From the NCBI GenBank assembly GCA_023818905.1, contig JAMWDE010000063.1, positions 1 to 5,757 on the forward strand: 5,757 nt of DNA, given 5' to 3'. The notes beneath the pieces are model-generated. The model saw only the letters and a program-made list of their open reading frames with translations. It did not search any database and was not told the origin of the DNA. Source of the DNA: Candidatus Omnitrophota bacterium. GTDB lineage: Bacteria > Omnitrophota > Gorgyraeia > Gygaellales > Profunditerraquicolaceae. Made by a program: the position numbers and the translations under genes. This document shows positions 1 to 5,757 of this stretch, one piece after another; within the stretch, counting starts at the first letter, position 1; every line of letters starts with the position of its first letter.

Positions 1-380
1 ATATTTCAGATATGTCTTGGACCAAAAGAATCACGCACCCTCAAGATATCTTGAAAAAAGGGCAAAAGATAGAAGTGATGGTTCTTTCTGTAGATAGTCA
101 AAACCGCCGCATTGCTTTAGGCTTAAAGCAACTTCAGCCTAATCCTTGGCCTGAGATTGCTTCCAGGTACCCATTAGATATGGTCTTAGATACGGAGGTT
201 GTTAATGTTACTGATTTTGGCGTATTTGTTAAGATAGAAGAGGATTTGGAGGGTTTAATATATGCAAATGAGATAGACAAGGATAAGATGGCACAATTGA
301 AACCAAAAGATAAGATAAAGGTGAAAATAATAAAGATAGATGTAGAACAGGGAAAGATCGGCCTTAGTGCTAAGGTTTAA
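1..380 (+). CDS. rpsA: 30S ribosomal protein S1, 3' end (5'-truncated by the window edge)
   Basis: S1 binds mRNA on the 30S subunit and helps load transcripts with weak or structured leaders. The reading frame is open to the left edge: codons before the ATG at position 12 read Ile-Ser-Asp, continuing the classic S1 motif ISDMSWTKRITHP, so that ATG is internal and not the start. The visible part holds the second half of one S1 repeat, ending in the family signature RRIALGLKQL followed by NPW, and then one complete final S1 repeat (roughly codons 55-122 counted from that Met) with the core VTDFGVFVKIEEDLEGLI. The protein stops directly after the last repeat (LSAKV) with no C-terminal extension. 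Only about the last 125 codons are present, so the total number of repeats is unknown. Assignment to S1, rather than another multi-S1 protein, rests on the linker motifs and is strong. It is followed closely by tyrS on the same strand. Confidence 0.93.
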   Translation, partial: ISDMSWTKRITHPQDILKKGQKIEVMVLSVDSQNRRIALGLKQLQPNPWPEIASRYPLDMVLDTEVVNVTDFGVFVKIEEDLEGLIYANEIDKDKMAQLKPKDKIKVKIIKIDVEQGKIGLSAKV

Positions 381-401
381 TGAGAAGAGAAAAGATTTCT
401 A

Positions 402-409
402 AGAGGTGA
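402..409 (+). promoter_or_regulatory. Shine-Dalgarno of tyrS, deciding its start
   Basis: The sequence AGAGGTGA matches seven consecutive bases (GAGGTGA) of the complement of the 16S rRNA 3' tail and lies five bases before the ATG at 415. A possible GTG start at 406 falls inside this motif and has no ribosome binding site of its own, so the ATG at 415 is preferred. It is the best ribosome binding site in the window. The downstream genes have weak sites or none, in keeping with translational coupling. Confidence 0.75.
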
Positions 410-414
410 ATAAT

Positions 415-1590
415 ATGCAGATATCAGATATTGATAAACAATTAGAGATTATAAAGCGTGGGGCTGTAGAGATAGTCTCAGAGGAAGAGTTAAGAAATAA
501 ATTGAAGGAGAGCATAGCCAAGAAGAGGCCACTTAAGGTCAAGGCTGGATTTGACCCCACTGCACCTGATTTACATTTGGGGCATACGGTTCTGTTAAGG
601 AAGCTAAGACAATTTCAAGACTTAGGACATAAGGTCTTTTTCTTAGTCGGTGATTTTACTGCCCGTATAGGCGACCCTACTGGCAGATCTGAGATAAGAA
701 AACAATTGAGTCAACAGGAAGTTATGAGGAATGCTATAACCTATAAAAAACAAGTATCCAAAATTCTTGATATGGATAAAGTTAAAGTTGTCTTCAATAA
801 TGATTGGTTTGGCAAAATGTCAGTAGTAGAAATCTTAAAGTTGACTACGCATGCTACAGTAGCGCAGATGTTGGCCAGGGCAGATTTCAAGAAGAGGCTG
901 GAGTTAAAACAGGATATTTCGCTTTTAGAATTTATGTATCCACTTCTACAAGGATACGATTCAGTAGTGTTAGAAGCCGATGTAGAGTTAGGCGGAACGG
1001 ACCAGATATTTAATCTGCTTATAGGTAGAGACATTCAGAAGGATTTTGGTCAGACGCCACAGGTGGTCATAACTATGCCGCTTTTGGAAGGAACTGATGG
1101 TGTGCAGAAGATGTCTAAGAGTTACGGTAATTATATTGGTATAGATGAACCTGCCCGAGATATGTTTGGGAAGATTATGTCTATATCTGATGAATTGATG
1201 CTGAAGTACTATACACTCTTGACCGATGAAGACCTAGAGTCGATAAAAAAGATGCACCCAAAAGAGGCAAAACTTAAGTTGGCAGAAATTATCACTATCC
1301 AGTATCATAATCAGAGTCAGGCTTTAAAAGAACGCCAAGAATTTGAAAGAGTTTTTAGCCATAAACAGATACCACAGGATATCGCTATACATAAGTTATC
1401 CACCAAAGAGTCGGTTATGGAAATTATTTTAAAAAATAATCTGGCTAATACAAAAAATGAGGTGCGTCGTCTTATAAAGCAAGGAGCGGTTACATTCAAC
1501 GGTGCACGTTTAGATTCTGAAGAGGTAGTCATAGATACGGGAGGCATCTTAAAGGTAGGCAAGAGGAGATTCTTAAAATTAGAGAGATAG
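415..1590 (+). CDS. tyrS: Tyrosyl-tRNA synthetase
   Basis: This cytoplasmic class I aminoacyl-tRNA synthetase activates tyrosine with ATP and charges tRNA-Tyr. Numbered from the ATG at 415 (391 residues), the Rossmann catalytic domain carries [13 protein letters not shown], with the HIGH-type ATP motif HLGH at 54-57. It also has [14 protein letters not shown] just after, the tyrosine-pocket segment ELGGTDQ with Gly193-Gln197, and a canonical KMSKS loop at 232-236. The C-terminal part from about 333 is an S4-like RNA-binding domain ([14 protein letters not shown], then VGKRRFLKL). The KMSKS loop and overall length resemble the TyrZ-type branch of bacterial TyrRS rather than E. coli TyrS, which has a degenerate loop. 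All catalytic motifs are intact, so it should be functional. An in-frame GTG at 406 would add three residues, but it sits inside the Shine-Dalgarno and is less likely. The gene lies 34 bases after rpsA and 8 bases before the flippase gene, with no visible terminator or T-box leader. Confidence 0.97.
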   Translation: MQISDIDKQLEIIKRGAVEIVSEEELRNKLKESIAKKRPLKVKAGFDPTAPDLHLGHTVLLRKLRQFQDLGHKVFFLVGDFTARIGDPTGRSEIRKQLSQQEVMRNAITYKKQVSKILDMDKVKVVFNNDWFGKMSVVEILKLTTHATVAQMLARADFKKRLELKQDISLLEFMYPLLQGYDSVVLEADVELGGTDQIFNLLIGRDIQKDFGQTPQVVITMPLLEGTDGVQKMSKSYGNYIGIDEPARDMFGKIMSISDELMLKYYTLLTDEDLESIKKMHPKEAKLKLAEIITIQYHNQSQALKERQEFERVFSHKQIPQDIAIHKLSTKESVMEIILKNNLANTKNEVRRLIKQGAVTFNGARLDSEEVVIDTGGILKVGKRRFLKLER

Positions 1591-1598
1591 TATGCAGA

Positions 1599-2828
1599 AT
1601 GTTTAAAGGCATAGATGCTTTTGATAGAGGTGTATTTTTTGTTTTTACTGCAACTATTATAGTAAATGCCTTCAATCTTCTTTATCAGCTTTTAATAGCA
1701 CACAGATTAAACCCGGAATATTTTGCTGCCTTTAATTCTCTTATAGCAATATTTATGCTGGTCTCCAGTCCCTTGGCTAATCTTCAGATAGTGACTGCAA
1801 AATATGTAGCAGATTACCGCCGTCAAAAACAACCTCAGAAGATAAATTTTTTGCTCTACAGTGTTTTTAGAAAAGTTCTATTGTTGGCCTTTTTGACATT
1901 GGCGGGATTTTATTTATTCTCTTCTTATATAATACAAAAACTTAAAATACCTTCTTTTGCTTCTGTCTATATTTTATCCCTATTATTGGCAGGTTGTTGG
2001 TTATTACCCATTTTTTTAGGCGCCCTACAGGGACTTGAGTTTTTTGGGTGGATGGCAGTCATTTCCGTATCAATATCAGTATTAAAGTTGCTTTTGGCTT
2101 TTATTTTTTTGCGATTGGGTCTTAAAATTACCGGTGCACTCGGAGCACTGTTGTTGAGTTATTCAGTAGGACTGATTTTGGTAGCAGTAATTTTAAGAGA
2201 CATATTTTTTACGAAAGCGGTAACTTGCGATATCAATCTGAAAGATTTTTTTTACTATATATTGCCCGTATCTGTAAGTACCTTTTTATTTATGTGTCTG
2301 GTAAATTTTGATATGGTTGCAGTAAGGTATTTTTTTAACTCACAGGAATCAGGCGTGTACGCCTTAGCGCAGATGGTAGGCAAGTTGATTCTTTTTTTAC
2401 CTGCAGCAGTAAATGTAGTTATATTACCCCACACGAGCGGTTTAAGCAAAGAGCAAAACAGGGCCAGACTCACCTTAAAAAAGGGCCTTCTGTACGCCTT
2501 CTCTTTGTGTATCTTTGCCGCTTTGATTTATAATATTTTTCCTAATTTTACTTTGAGGATACTTACAGGTAAAACCATTGCTGAATCTATCTTTTTAGGA
2601 AGGTTTTTTAGTGTATCCATGGCATCATTTGCACTCCTCTTTATCATCATCACATACTTTATTTCCATTAAAGATTTACGTTTTATCAAATATCTATTTC
2701 TGTTTACGCTATTACAAATTATAGCTATTGTCTTGTTTCATAAGGTACTAATACATATTCAATTAATTATGTGCATCAATGCATTTATGCTCTTGTTTAT
2801 TCATCTTGTTTTGGCTTTTAAAGGATGA
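1599..2828 (+). CDS. MOP/PST-type membrane flippase (polysaccharide biosynthesis protein)
   Basis: This 409-residue integral membrane protein has about 12 hydrophobic segments spread along its length, for example around residues 11-35, 44-70, 90-111, 119-145, 147-174, 176-199 and 216-245, with five more to the C terminus. The pattern, the length and the motif region VNFDMVAVRYFF...ESGVYALAQMVGKLILFLP (about 232-265) are typical of the oligosaccharide flippase branch of the MOP exporter superfamily (Wzx/PST-like). Members of this family move polyprenyl-linked sugars across the inner membrane. There is no cleavable signal peptide; the first segment looks like a membrane anchor. The start at 1599 is the only sensible ATG, because the ATG at 1592 is out of frame and stops at once. 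The ribosome binding site is weak (AGAGAG, about 12 bases upstream), and the gene begins 8 bases after tyrS. The stop overlaps the next gene's start as ATGA. The two glycosyltransferases downstream support a role in lipid-linked glycan export, but the substrate cannot be inferred. Confidence 0.85.
   Translation: MFKGIDAFDRGVFFVFTATIIVNAFNLLYQLLIAHRLNPEYFAAFNSLIAIFMLVSSPLANLQIVTAKYVADYRRQKQPQKINFLLYSVFRKVLLLAFLTLAGFYLFSSYIIQKLKIPSFASVYILSLLLAGCWLLPIFLGALQGLEFFGWMAVISVSISVLKLLLAFIFLRLGLKITGALGALLLSYSVGLILVAVILRDIFFTKAVTCDINLKDFFYYILPVSVSTFLFMCLVNFDMVAVRYFFNSQESGVYALAQMVGKLILFLPAAVNVVILPHTSGLSKEQNRARLTLKKGLLYAFSLCIFAALIYNIFPNFTLRILTGKTIAESIFLGRFFSVSMASFALLFIIITYFISIKDLRFIKYLFLFTLLQIIAIVLFHKVLIHIQLIMCINAFMLLFIHLVLAFKG
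2825..2828 (+). promoter_or_regulatory. ATGA stop/start overlap (translational coupling site)
   Basis: The flippase stop codon TGA (2826-2828) is embedded in the ATG (2825-2827) of glycosyltransferase A. The purines just before it (AAAGG) touch the ATG, too close to act as a normal ribosome binding site. Ribosome re-initiation after finishing the flippase is therefore the most likely way the second gene is translated. Confidence 0.7.
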
Positions 2829-3619
2829 TAGGTCTAAAAGAAAAAATTTCTATAATTATGCCAGCCCATAATGAGGCAGGTCGCATCGCATCAAATATTG
2901 AAGAGACCGCTAAGACATTTAACGAATTTGGTTGTGACTGGGAGATTATTCTAATAGATGACGGCTCAGAAGATAATACCTATGAGATTGCCAAATCTCT
3001 CATAGCAAAATACCCAGAGAGACTTATCGTTAAAAAGAATCGTTTTAATTTAGGCAAAGGCAGAGCAATAAAAAAAGCCCTACATTATGTAAGTGGAAAT
3101 TATATTTTGTTTCTTGATGCAGATTTAGATTTACATCCCATTCAGTTCCAAACGCTTTTTGATATTATGCGTTTAAACAATGCCGATGTGGTTATTGGTT
3201 CAAAATTGCATCCTAATTCTGTAGTTATCTATCCTTGGCATCGCAGAATAATCTGTCTTGTTTATTTCTGTTTGATAAAGTTACTTTTTGGTCTGCCTTG
3301 CCGTGATACTCAGACAGGATTAAAGCTATTTAAAACAGATGCCTTACGTAAGGTTCTACCCAGACTTCTAGTAAGGAGGTTTGCTTTTGATATAGAGCTG
3401 TTAGTCAATATTAGTAGATTAGGGTATAAGATTGTGGATGCGCCTTTAGCGTATTTGCCTCAAAAAAGATTCGGTTGGATTAACCTAAGGGCAATTGTAA
3501 AGACAGGTTTGGATACCTTAGCAGTATTTATCCGTGCGCGTGTATTAAAATACTATGACCGTATCGATTATTATCGCCACAAAAACTTGGCAAAAGAATT
3601 TAGAAGAATGCGTAAATAG
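2825..3619 (+). CDS. Family 2 glycosyltransferase, dolichyl/polyprenyl-phosphate sugar transferase type (GT-A)
   Basis: This 264-residue GT-A fold enzyme probably transfers a sugar from a nucleotide sugar onto a membrane polyprenyl phosphate at the cytoplasmic face. The first strand is ISIIMPAHNE (residues 8-17). The nucleotide-binding acidic pair follows at Asp45-Asp46 (LIDDGSED), then NLGKGRAIKKAL. The metal-binding motif is DADLD at 98-102, and the family-specific block is RDTQTGLKLF at 160-169, followed by FAFDIELL. These last blocks are characteristic of the DPM/Alg5-like group (dolichol-phosphate mannosyl- or glucosyltransferases) and related bacterial enzymes. A hydrophobic stretch near 138-155 (IICLVYFCLIKLLFGL) fits the membrane-contacting helix seen in this group; there is no long multi-span tail. 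The last 21 or so residues form a strongly basic extension (YRHKNLAKEFRRMRK) encoded by DNA shared with the next gene. The donor sugar and exact acceptor are not determinable. The family call is firm, the polyprenyl-phosphate role is inferred. Confidence 0.88.
   Translation: MIGLKEKISIIMPAHNEAGRIASNIEETAKTFNEFGCDWEIILIDDGSEDNTYEIAKSLIAKYPERLIVKKNRFNLGKGRAIKKALHYVSGNYILFLDADLDLHPIQFQTLFDIMRLNNADVVIGSKLHPNSVVIYPWHRRIICLVYFCLIKLLFGLPCRDTQTGLKLFKTDALRKVLPRLLVRRFAFDIELLVNISRLGYKIVDAPLAYLPQKRFGWINLRAIVKTGLDTLAVFIRARVLKYYDRIDYYRHKNLAKEFRRMRK
3555..3619 (+). other. 65-base dual-coding overlap between the two glycosyltransferases
   Basis: These bases encode the basic C-terminal tail of the upstream glycosyltransferase in one frame (DRIDYYRHKNLAKEFRRMRK) and the conserved N-terminal strand of the downstream one in another (VSIIIATK, then NLEECV). 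The downstream reading is constrained by the GT2 fold; the upstream reading is a charged tail beyond the usual domain end. Confidence 0.8.
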
Positions 3620-4547
3620 GTGCAGACACCTGGATTCTGTAGATTTTGAGATTATTATTTTACCTGACGAACCAATTGAGAGTTTGAATGCCGCTGACTT
3701 AAGGATTATCCCTACAGGACCAATCAGCCCAGCCTACAAAAGAGACATAGGCATGCAATACGCTAAGGGAGATATCTTGGCCTTTATAGATGATGATGCT
3801 TATCCTAATCCAGATTGGCTGAAGAATGCCTTGGAGAACTTTAAATACGATAATATTGCAGCTGTGGGTGGCCCAGCAATTACGCCTGAAAGTGATACAT
3901 TAAGACAGAAGGCAGGTGGTATTATCTATGCCTGTTGGTTGGTAAGCGCTAATCGCAATTATCGTTATGTTCCAAAGAAGAAGAGACAAGTGGATGATTT
4001 TCCCACTTGCAACCTTTTAGTACGTAAAACAATTATGCAAAGATTAGGAGGTTTTGATACAGAATTTTGGCCAGGAGAGGATACCAAACTATGTATGGAT
4101 ATAACCTCTCTTGACAAGAAGATAATCTATGACCCCAGAGTTTTAGTCTATCATCATCGTCGGCCAGTATTCCTAGCACATCTTAGACAGGTAGCTAACT
4201 ATGCTTTGCATCGCGGTTATTTCGTTAAGAGATTCCCTGAAACGTCTTTTAGGTGGAGTTATTTTGTACCAAGTATTTTCTTAATCTGTATTGTAATAGG
4301 AGGTATGTTTTCTTTTTGTCTACCTTTTTTTAGATCAATATATTTTAAGGTAATATTTTTATATTTATTTATTGTATTGATATTTTCTATCTTAGGAGTG
4401 TTAAAAGAAAAGAATGTGAAATATCTTTTCCAGAGGACAATTTTATCTGTAATGGTTGCCTTAGGCATAATACTTACTCACCTGGTTTACGGTTTGTATT
4501 TTTTGAGGGGTTTGTCTTCACATAAACTTAAAGAAGAAAAAAGATGA
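3555..4547 (+). CDS. Membrane-anchored family 2 glycosyltransferase (GT-B gene of the pair)
   Basis: This is a 330-residue GT2 enzyme with a GT-A catalytic domain and a membrane tail. It opens with the typical first strand VSIIIATK (residues 3-10). It then has the nucleotide/metal-binding acidic motif IDDDAYP (Asp79-Asp81), AVGGPAITP, the acceptor-side motif GGFDTEFWPGED (Glu175-Asp176, the likely catalytic base region) and DPRVLVYHHRRP. After about residue 235 come three hydrophobic segments (about 236-259, 262-283 and 295-317) and a charged end (KLKEEKR), so it is probably anchored in the inner membrane with the catalytic part in the cytoplasm. The ATG at 3555 is the only plausible start: an in-frame TAA lies at 3546-3548, and any later start would remove the conserved first strand. 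It has no clear Shine-Dalgarno and overlaps GT-A by 65 bases, which suggests coupling. Its TGA overlaps the next ATG. The likely role is adding a sugar to a lipid-linked acceptor; donor and acceptor are unknown. Confidence 0.88.
   Translation: MTVSIIIATKTWQKNLEECVNRCRHLDSVDFEIIILPDEPIESLNAADLRIIPTGPISPAYKRDIGMQYAKGDILAFIDDDAYPNPDWLKNALENFKYDNIAAVGGPAITPESDTLRQKAGGIIYACWLVSANRNYRYVPKKKRQVDDFPTCNLLVRKTIMQRLGGFDTEFWPGEDTKLCMDITSLDKKIIYDPRVLVYHHRRPVFLAHLRQVANYALHRGYFVKRFPETSFRWSYFVPSIFLICIVIGGMFSFCLPFFRSIYFKVIFLYLFIVLIFSILGVLKEKNVKYLFQRTILSVMVALGIILTHLVYGLYFLRGLSSHKLKEEKR
4544..4547 (+). promoter_or_regulatory. ATGA stop/start overlap (translational coupling site)
   Basis: The stop codon of the membrane-anchored glycosyltransferase (TGA 4545-4547) overlaps the radical SAM start codon (ATG 4544-4546). 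The sequence before it is purine-rich (AAGAAGAAAAAAG) with only a weak ribosome binding site, so coupled translation is likely. This ties the radical SAM gene to the glycosyltransferase operon. Confidence 0.7.
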
Positions 4548-5757
4548 AGATAGTAATCTCATATCCCGCCTTGGCTTGTAACCAAAGGTATCCTACCTTG
4601 GGTCAGAATAGGCAATTTCAGTACTTTAGAGAGCCTACCTATATCTATCCTATGGTTCCTGCGCAGGCAGCCACTCTACTTAAACAAGCAGGACATCAGG
4701 TTATTTGGAATGATTGTATTGCTCAAGGTTGGGATATCCAGAGGTTTTTTAAGTTCATCCAGAAAGAAAGACCTGATCTGGTTGCATTTGAGACTAAAAC
4801 TCCAGTAATCAAGAGACTTTGGAGAATAGTTAGCGAACTTAAATCTCTTTCAGAAGATAACTGGAAATTGATAATTGTCTTGTTTGGTGACCATGTGACT
4901 GCCTTACCAGAAGAATCATTTCAAAATTCACCTGTAGATTTTGTTTTAACTGGCGGAGACTATGATTTTCTATTACTGAATTTATGTAACTTTCTTAGTA
5001 ATCCCGAAGATACCAAGTTAGAAGCTGGTATCTATTATCGCGATAACGGACAGATTCAAAATACTGGCAAGTTCCAACTGAATCATGATTTAGATAGCTT
5101 ACCCTTTATAGACCGTGATTTGACTAAATGGCAACTCTATGCCTACAAGAATGGCAATTATAAGATGACTCCTGGCACCTACATTATGAGTGGAAGAGAC
5201 TGTTGGTGGGCTAATTGTAGTTTTTGCGCCTGGAGACAACTTTATCCAAAATTTCGCTTGCGCCATCCAGATAATGTATTGGATGAGATAGGTATTTTGA
5301 TTGCGAAATATAAGGTTAAAGAGATTATGGATGACACAGGAACTTTTCCTGTAGGTGATTGGTTGAGAGAATTTTGCACAGGAATGATTAATAGGGGCTA
5401 TAGTCAAAAAATATATTTTGACTGCAATATGCGTTTTGGAGTCTTGAGTTATGATGATCTCAAGCTGATGAAAAAAGCAGGTTTCAGACTGCTTTTATTT
5501 GGTTTGGAATCTGCTAATCAGGAGACCCTTGATAGGATAAAAAAAGGAATAACCTTAGAAAGGGTCATCGAAGACTGTAAATTAGCCACCCAGGCAGGGC
5601 TATTTCCGCATATAACTGTTATGTTTGGCTATCCCTGGGAAGATAGCCAGGATGCCTTAAAGACCTTAAGATTTGTAAGATGGTTGCTAAAGAAAGGGTT
5701 GGTTTATACTATGCAGGCAACCATAGTTATCCCTTATCCTGGTTCTAGATTATTTGA
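4544..5757 (+). CDS. B12-binding-type radical SAM enzyme, 3' end beyond the window
   Basis: The frame is open from the ATG at 4544 to the window edge (404 full codons, no stop), so the protein is C-terminally truncated here. Residues 1 to about 150 resemble a cobalamin-binding Rossmann-like domain: MKIVISYPAL, LLKQAGHQVIWNDC, VAFETKTPVIKRLW, then LFGDHVTALPEE and VDFVLTGGDYDF where relatives have GG-HAT and GEGE motifs. The usual DxHxxG cobalamin motif reads DCIAQG (57-62), with Ile in place of His. The radical SAM domain follows with the cluster cysteines C220, C225 and C228 in GRDCWWANCSFCAW. Next come EIMDDTGTFP, FDCNMRF, the FGLESANQETL motif, and ITVMFGYPWED. Such enzymes bind a 4Fe-4S cluster and S-adenosylmethionine; many in this class methylate unactivated carbons or rearrange lipids, glycans or peptides. 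The spacing CX4CX2C differs from the canonical CX3CX2C but is found in a CWWG/CYWG-type subset I recall. It is probably cytosolic. The ATGA overlap links it to the glycosyltransferases; the substrate is unknown. Confidence 0.88.
   Translation, partial: MKIVISYPALACNQRYPTLGQNRQFQYFREPTYIYPMVPAQAATLLKQAGHQVIWNDCIAQGWDIQRFFKFIQKERPDLVAFETKTPVIKRLWRIVSELKSLSEDNWKLIIVLFGDHVTALPEESFQNSPVDFVLTGGDYDFLLLNLCNFLSNPEDTKLEAGIYYRDNGQIQNTGKFQLNHDLDSLPFIDRDLTKWQLYAYKNGNYKMTPGTYIMSGRDCWWANCSFCAWRQLYPKFRLRHPDNVLDEIGILIAKYKVKEIMDDTGTFPVGDWLREFCTGMINRGYSQKIYFDCNMRFGVLSYDDLKLMKKAGFRLLLFGLESANQETLDRIKKGITLERVIEDCKLATQAGLFPHITVMFGYPWEDSQDALKTLRFVRWLLKKGLVYTMQATIVIPYPGSRLF

Noticed and set aside
297..331. TTGAAA at 297-302 considered as a -35 box for a promoter in front of tyrS
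   Set aside because: No -10-like hexamer occurs at 16-18 bases spacing; the AT-rich matches nearby are at the wrong distance and sit in rpsA codons.
362..375. Perfect inverted repeat CCTTAG-TG-CTAAGG at the very end of rpsA, considered as a terminator
   Set aside because: The stem is short, it lies inside the coding sequence, and it is followed by only three T residues before AATGAG, so an intrinsic terminator is not supported.
741..1034. Minus-strand open frame of 97 codons antisense to tyrS
   Set aside because: It has no recognisable domain or ribosome binding site and lies opposite strongly conserved tyrS motifs; it is a shadow frame.
1423..1440. AT-only palindrome ATTATTTT-AA-AAAATAAT
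   Set aside because: It lies within tyrS codons for Ile-Ile-Leu-Lys-Asn-Asn in the S4 domain region; low complexity and codon use explain it, and nothing suggests a binding site.
2246..2253. Run of eight T in the flippase gene (another of seven at 2104-2110), considered as a phase-variation tract
   Set aside because: T-rich codons for Phe are expected in a membrane protein in an AT-rich genome, and runs of this length are common; there is no sign of an off-frame remnant.
3373..3380. Strong Shine-Dalgarno-like AAGGAGGT inside glycosyltransferase A
   Set aside because: It comes from the Arg-Arg codons of a conserved block, and the only start-like codon nearby (TTG 3381) meets a stop after four codons.
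4298..4307. AGGAGGTATG inside glycosyltransferase B, an in-frame possible internal start for the membrane tail alone
   Set aside because: The spacing between the Shine-Dalgarno core and the ATG is only about two bases, and the Met lies in the middle of a hydrophobic segment, so a separate product is unlikely.
5099..5407. Minus-strand open frame of 102 codons antisense to the radical SAM gene
   Set aside because: It lies opposite the cluster-binding cysteines of an evident coding sequence, with no domain features of its own.

Overview
The window is a compact, AT-rich, single-direction bacterial gene string with every gene on the + strand. It starts inside the ribosomal protein S1 gene (rpsA, 3' end only), continues with a complete tyrosyl-tRNA synthetase gene (tyrS), and then enters four genes that look like a cell-surface glycan or glycolipid cassette. 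These are a MOP/PST-type multi-pass flippase, a family 2 glycosyltransferase resembling polyprenyl- (dolichyl-) phosphate sugar transferases, a second family 2 glycosyltransferase with a C-terminal membrane tail, and a B12-binding-type radical SAM enzyme that runs off the right edge. No tRNA, rRNA, CRISPR array, insertion sequence or convincing promoter or terminator is visible. No gene-free stretch exceeds about 35 bases.

Layout: rpsA 3' end (1-380), a 34-base gap with a good Shine-Dalgarno, tyrS (415-1590), an 8-base gap, flippase (1599-2828), a 4-base ATGA overlap, glycosyltransferase A (2825-3619), a 65-base overlap, glycosyltransferase B (3555-4547), a 4-base ATGA overlap, and the radical SAM gene (4544 to beyond 5757). 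The spacing strongly suggests one polycistronic unit with translational coupling from the flippase onward. The two translation genes may simply sit upstream in the same transcript.

How the genes may work together (inference): glycosyltransferase A could load a sugar onto a polyprenyl phosphate, glycosyltransferase B could add another sugar at the membrane, and the flippase could move the lipid-linked product across the inner membrane. The radical SAM enzyme could modify the lipid or glycan, for instance by C-methylation or a ring/carbon rearrangement. None of these substrates can be read from the sequence.

Organism: the multi-domain S1 protein, the KMSKS-type bacterial TyrRS, the low GC and the very tight packing fit an AT-rich, probably diderm bacterium. 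The style of the radical SAM protein and glycosyltransferases reminds me of uncultured lineages such as Omnitrophota, but this is an impression from memory and is not proven by anything in the window.
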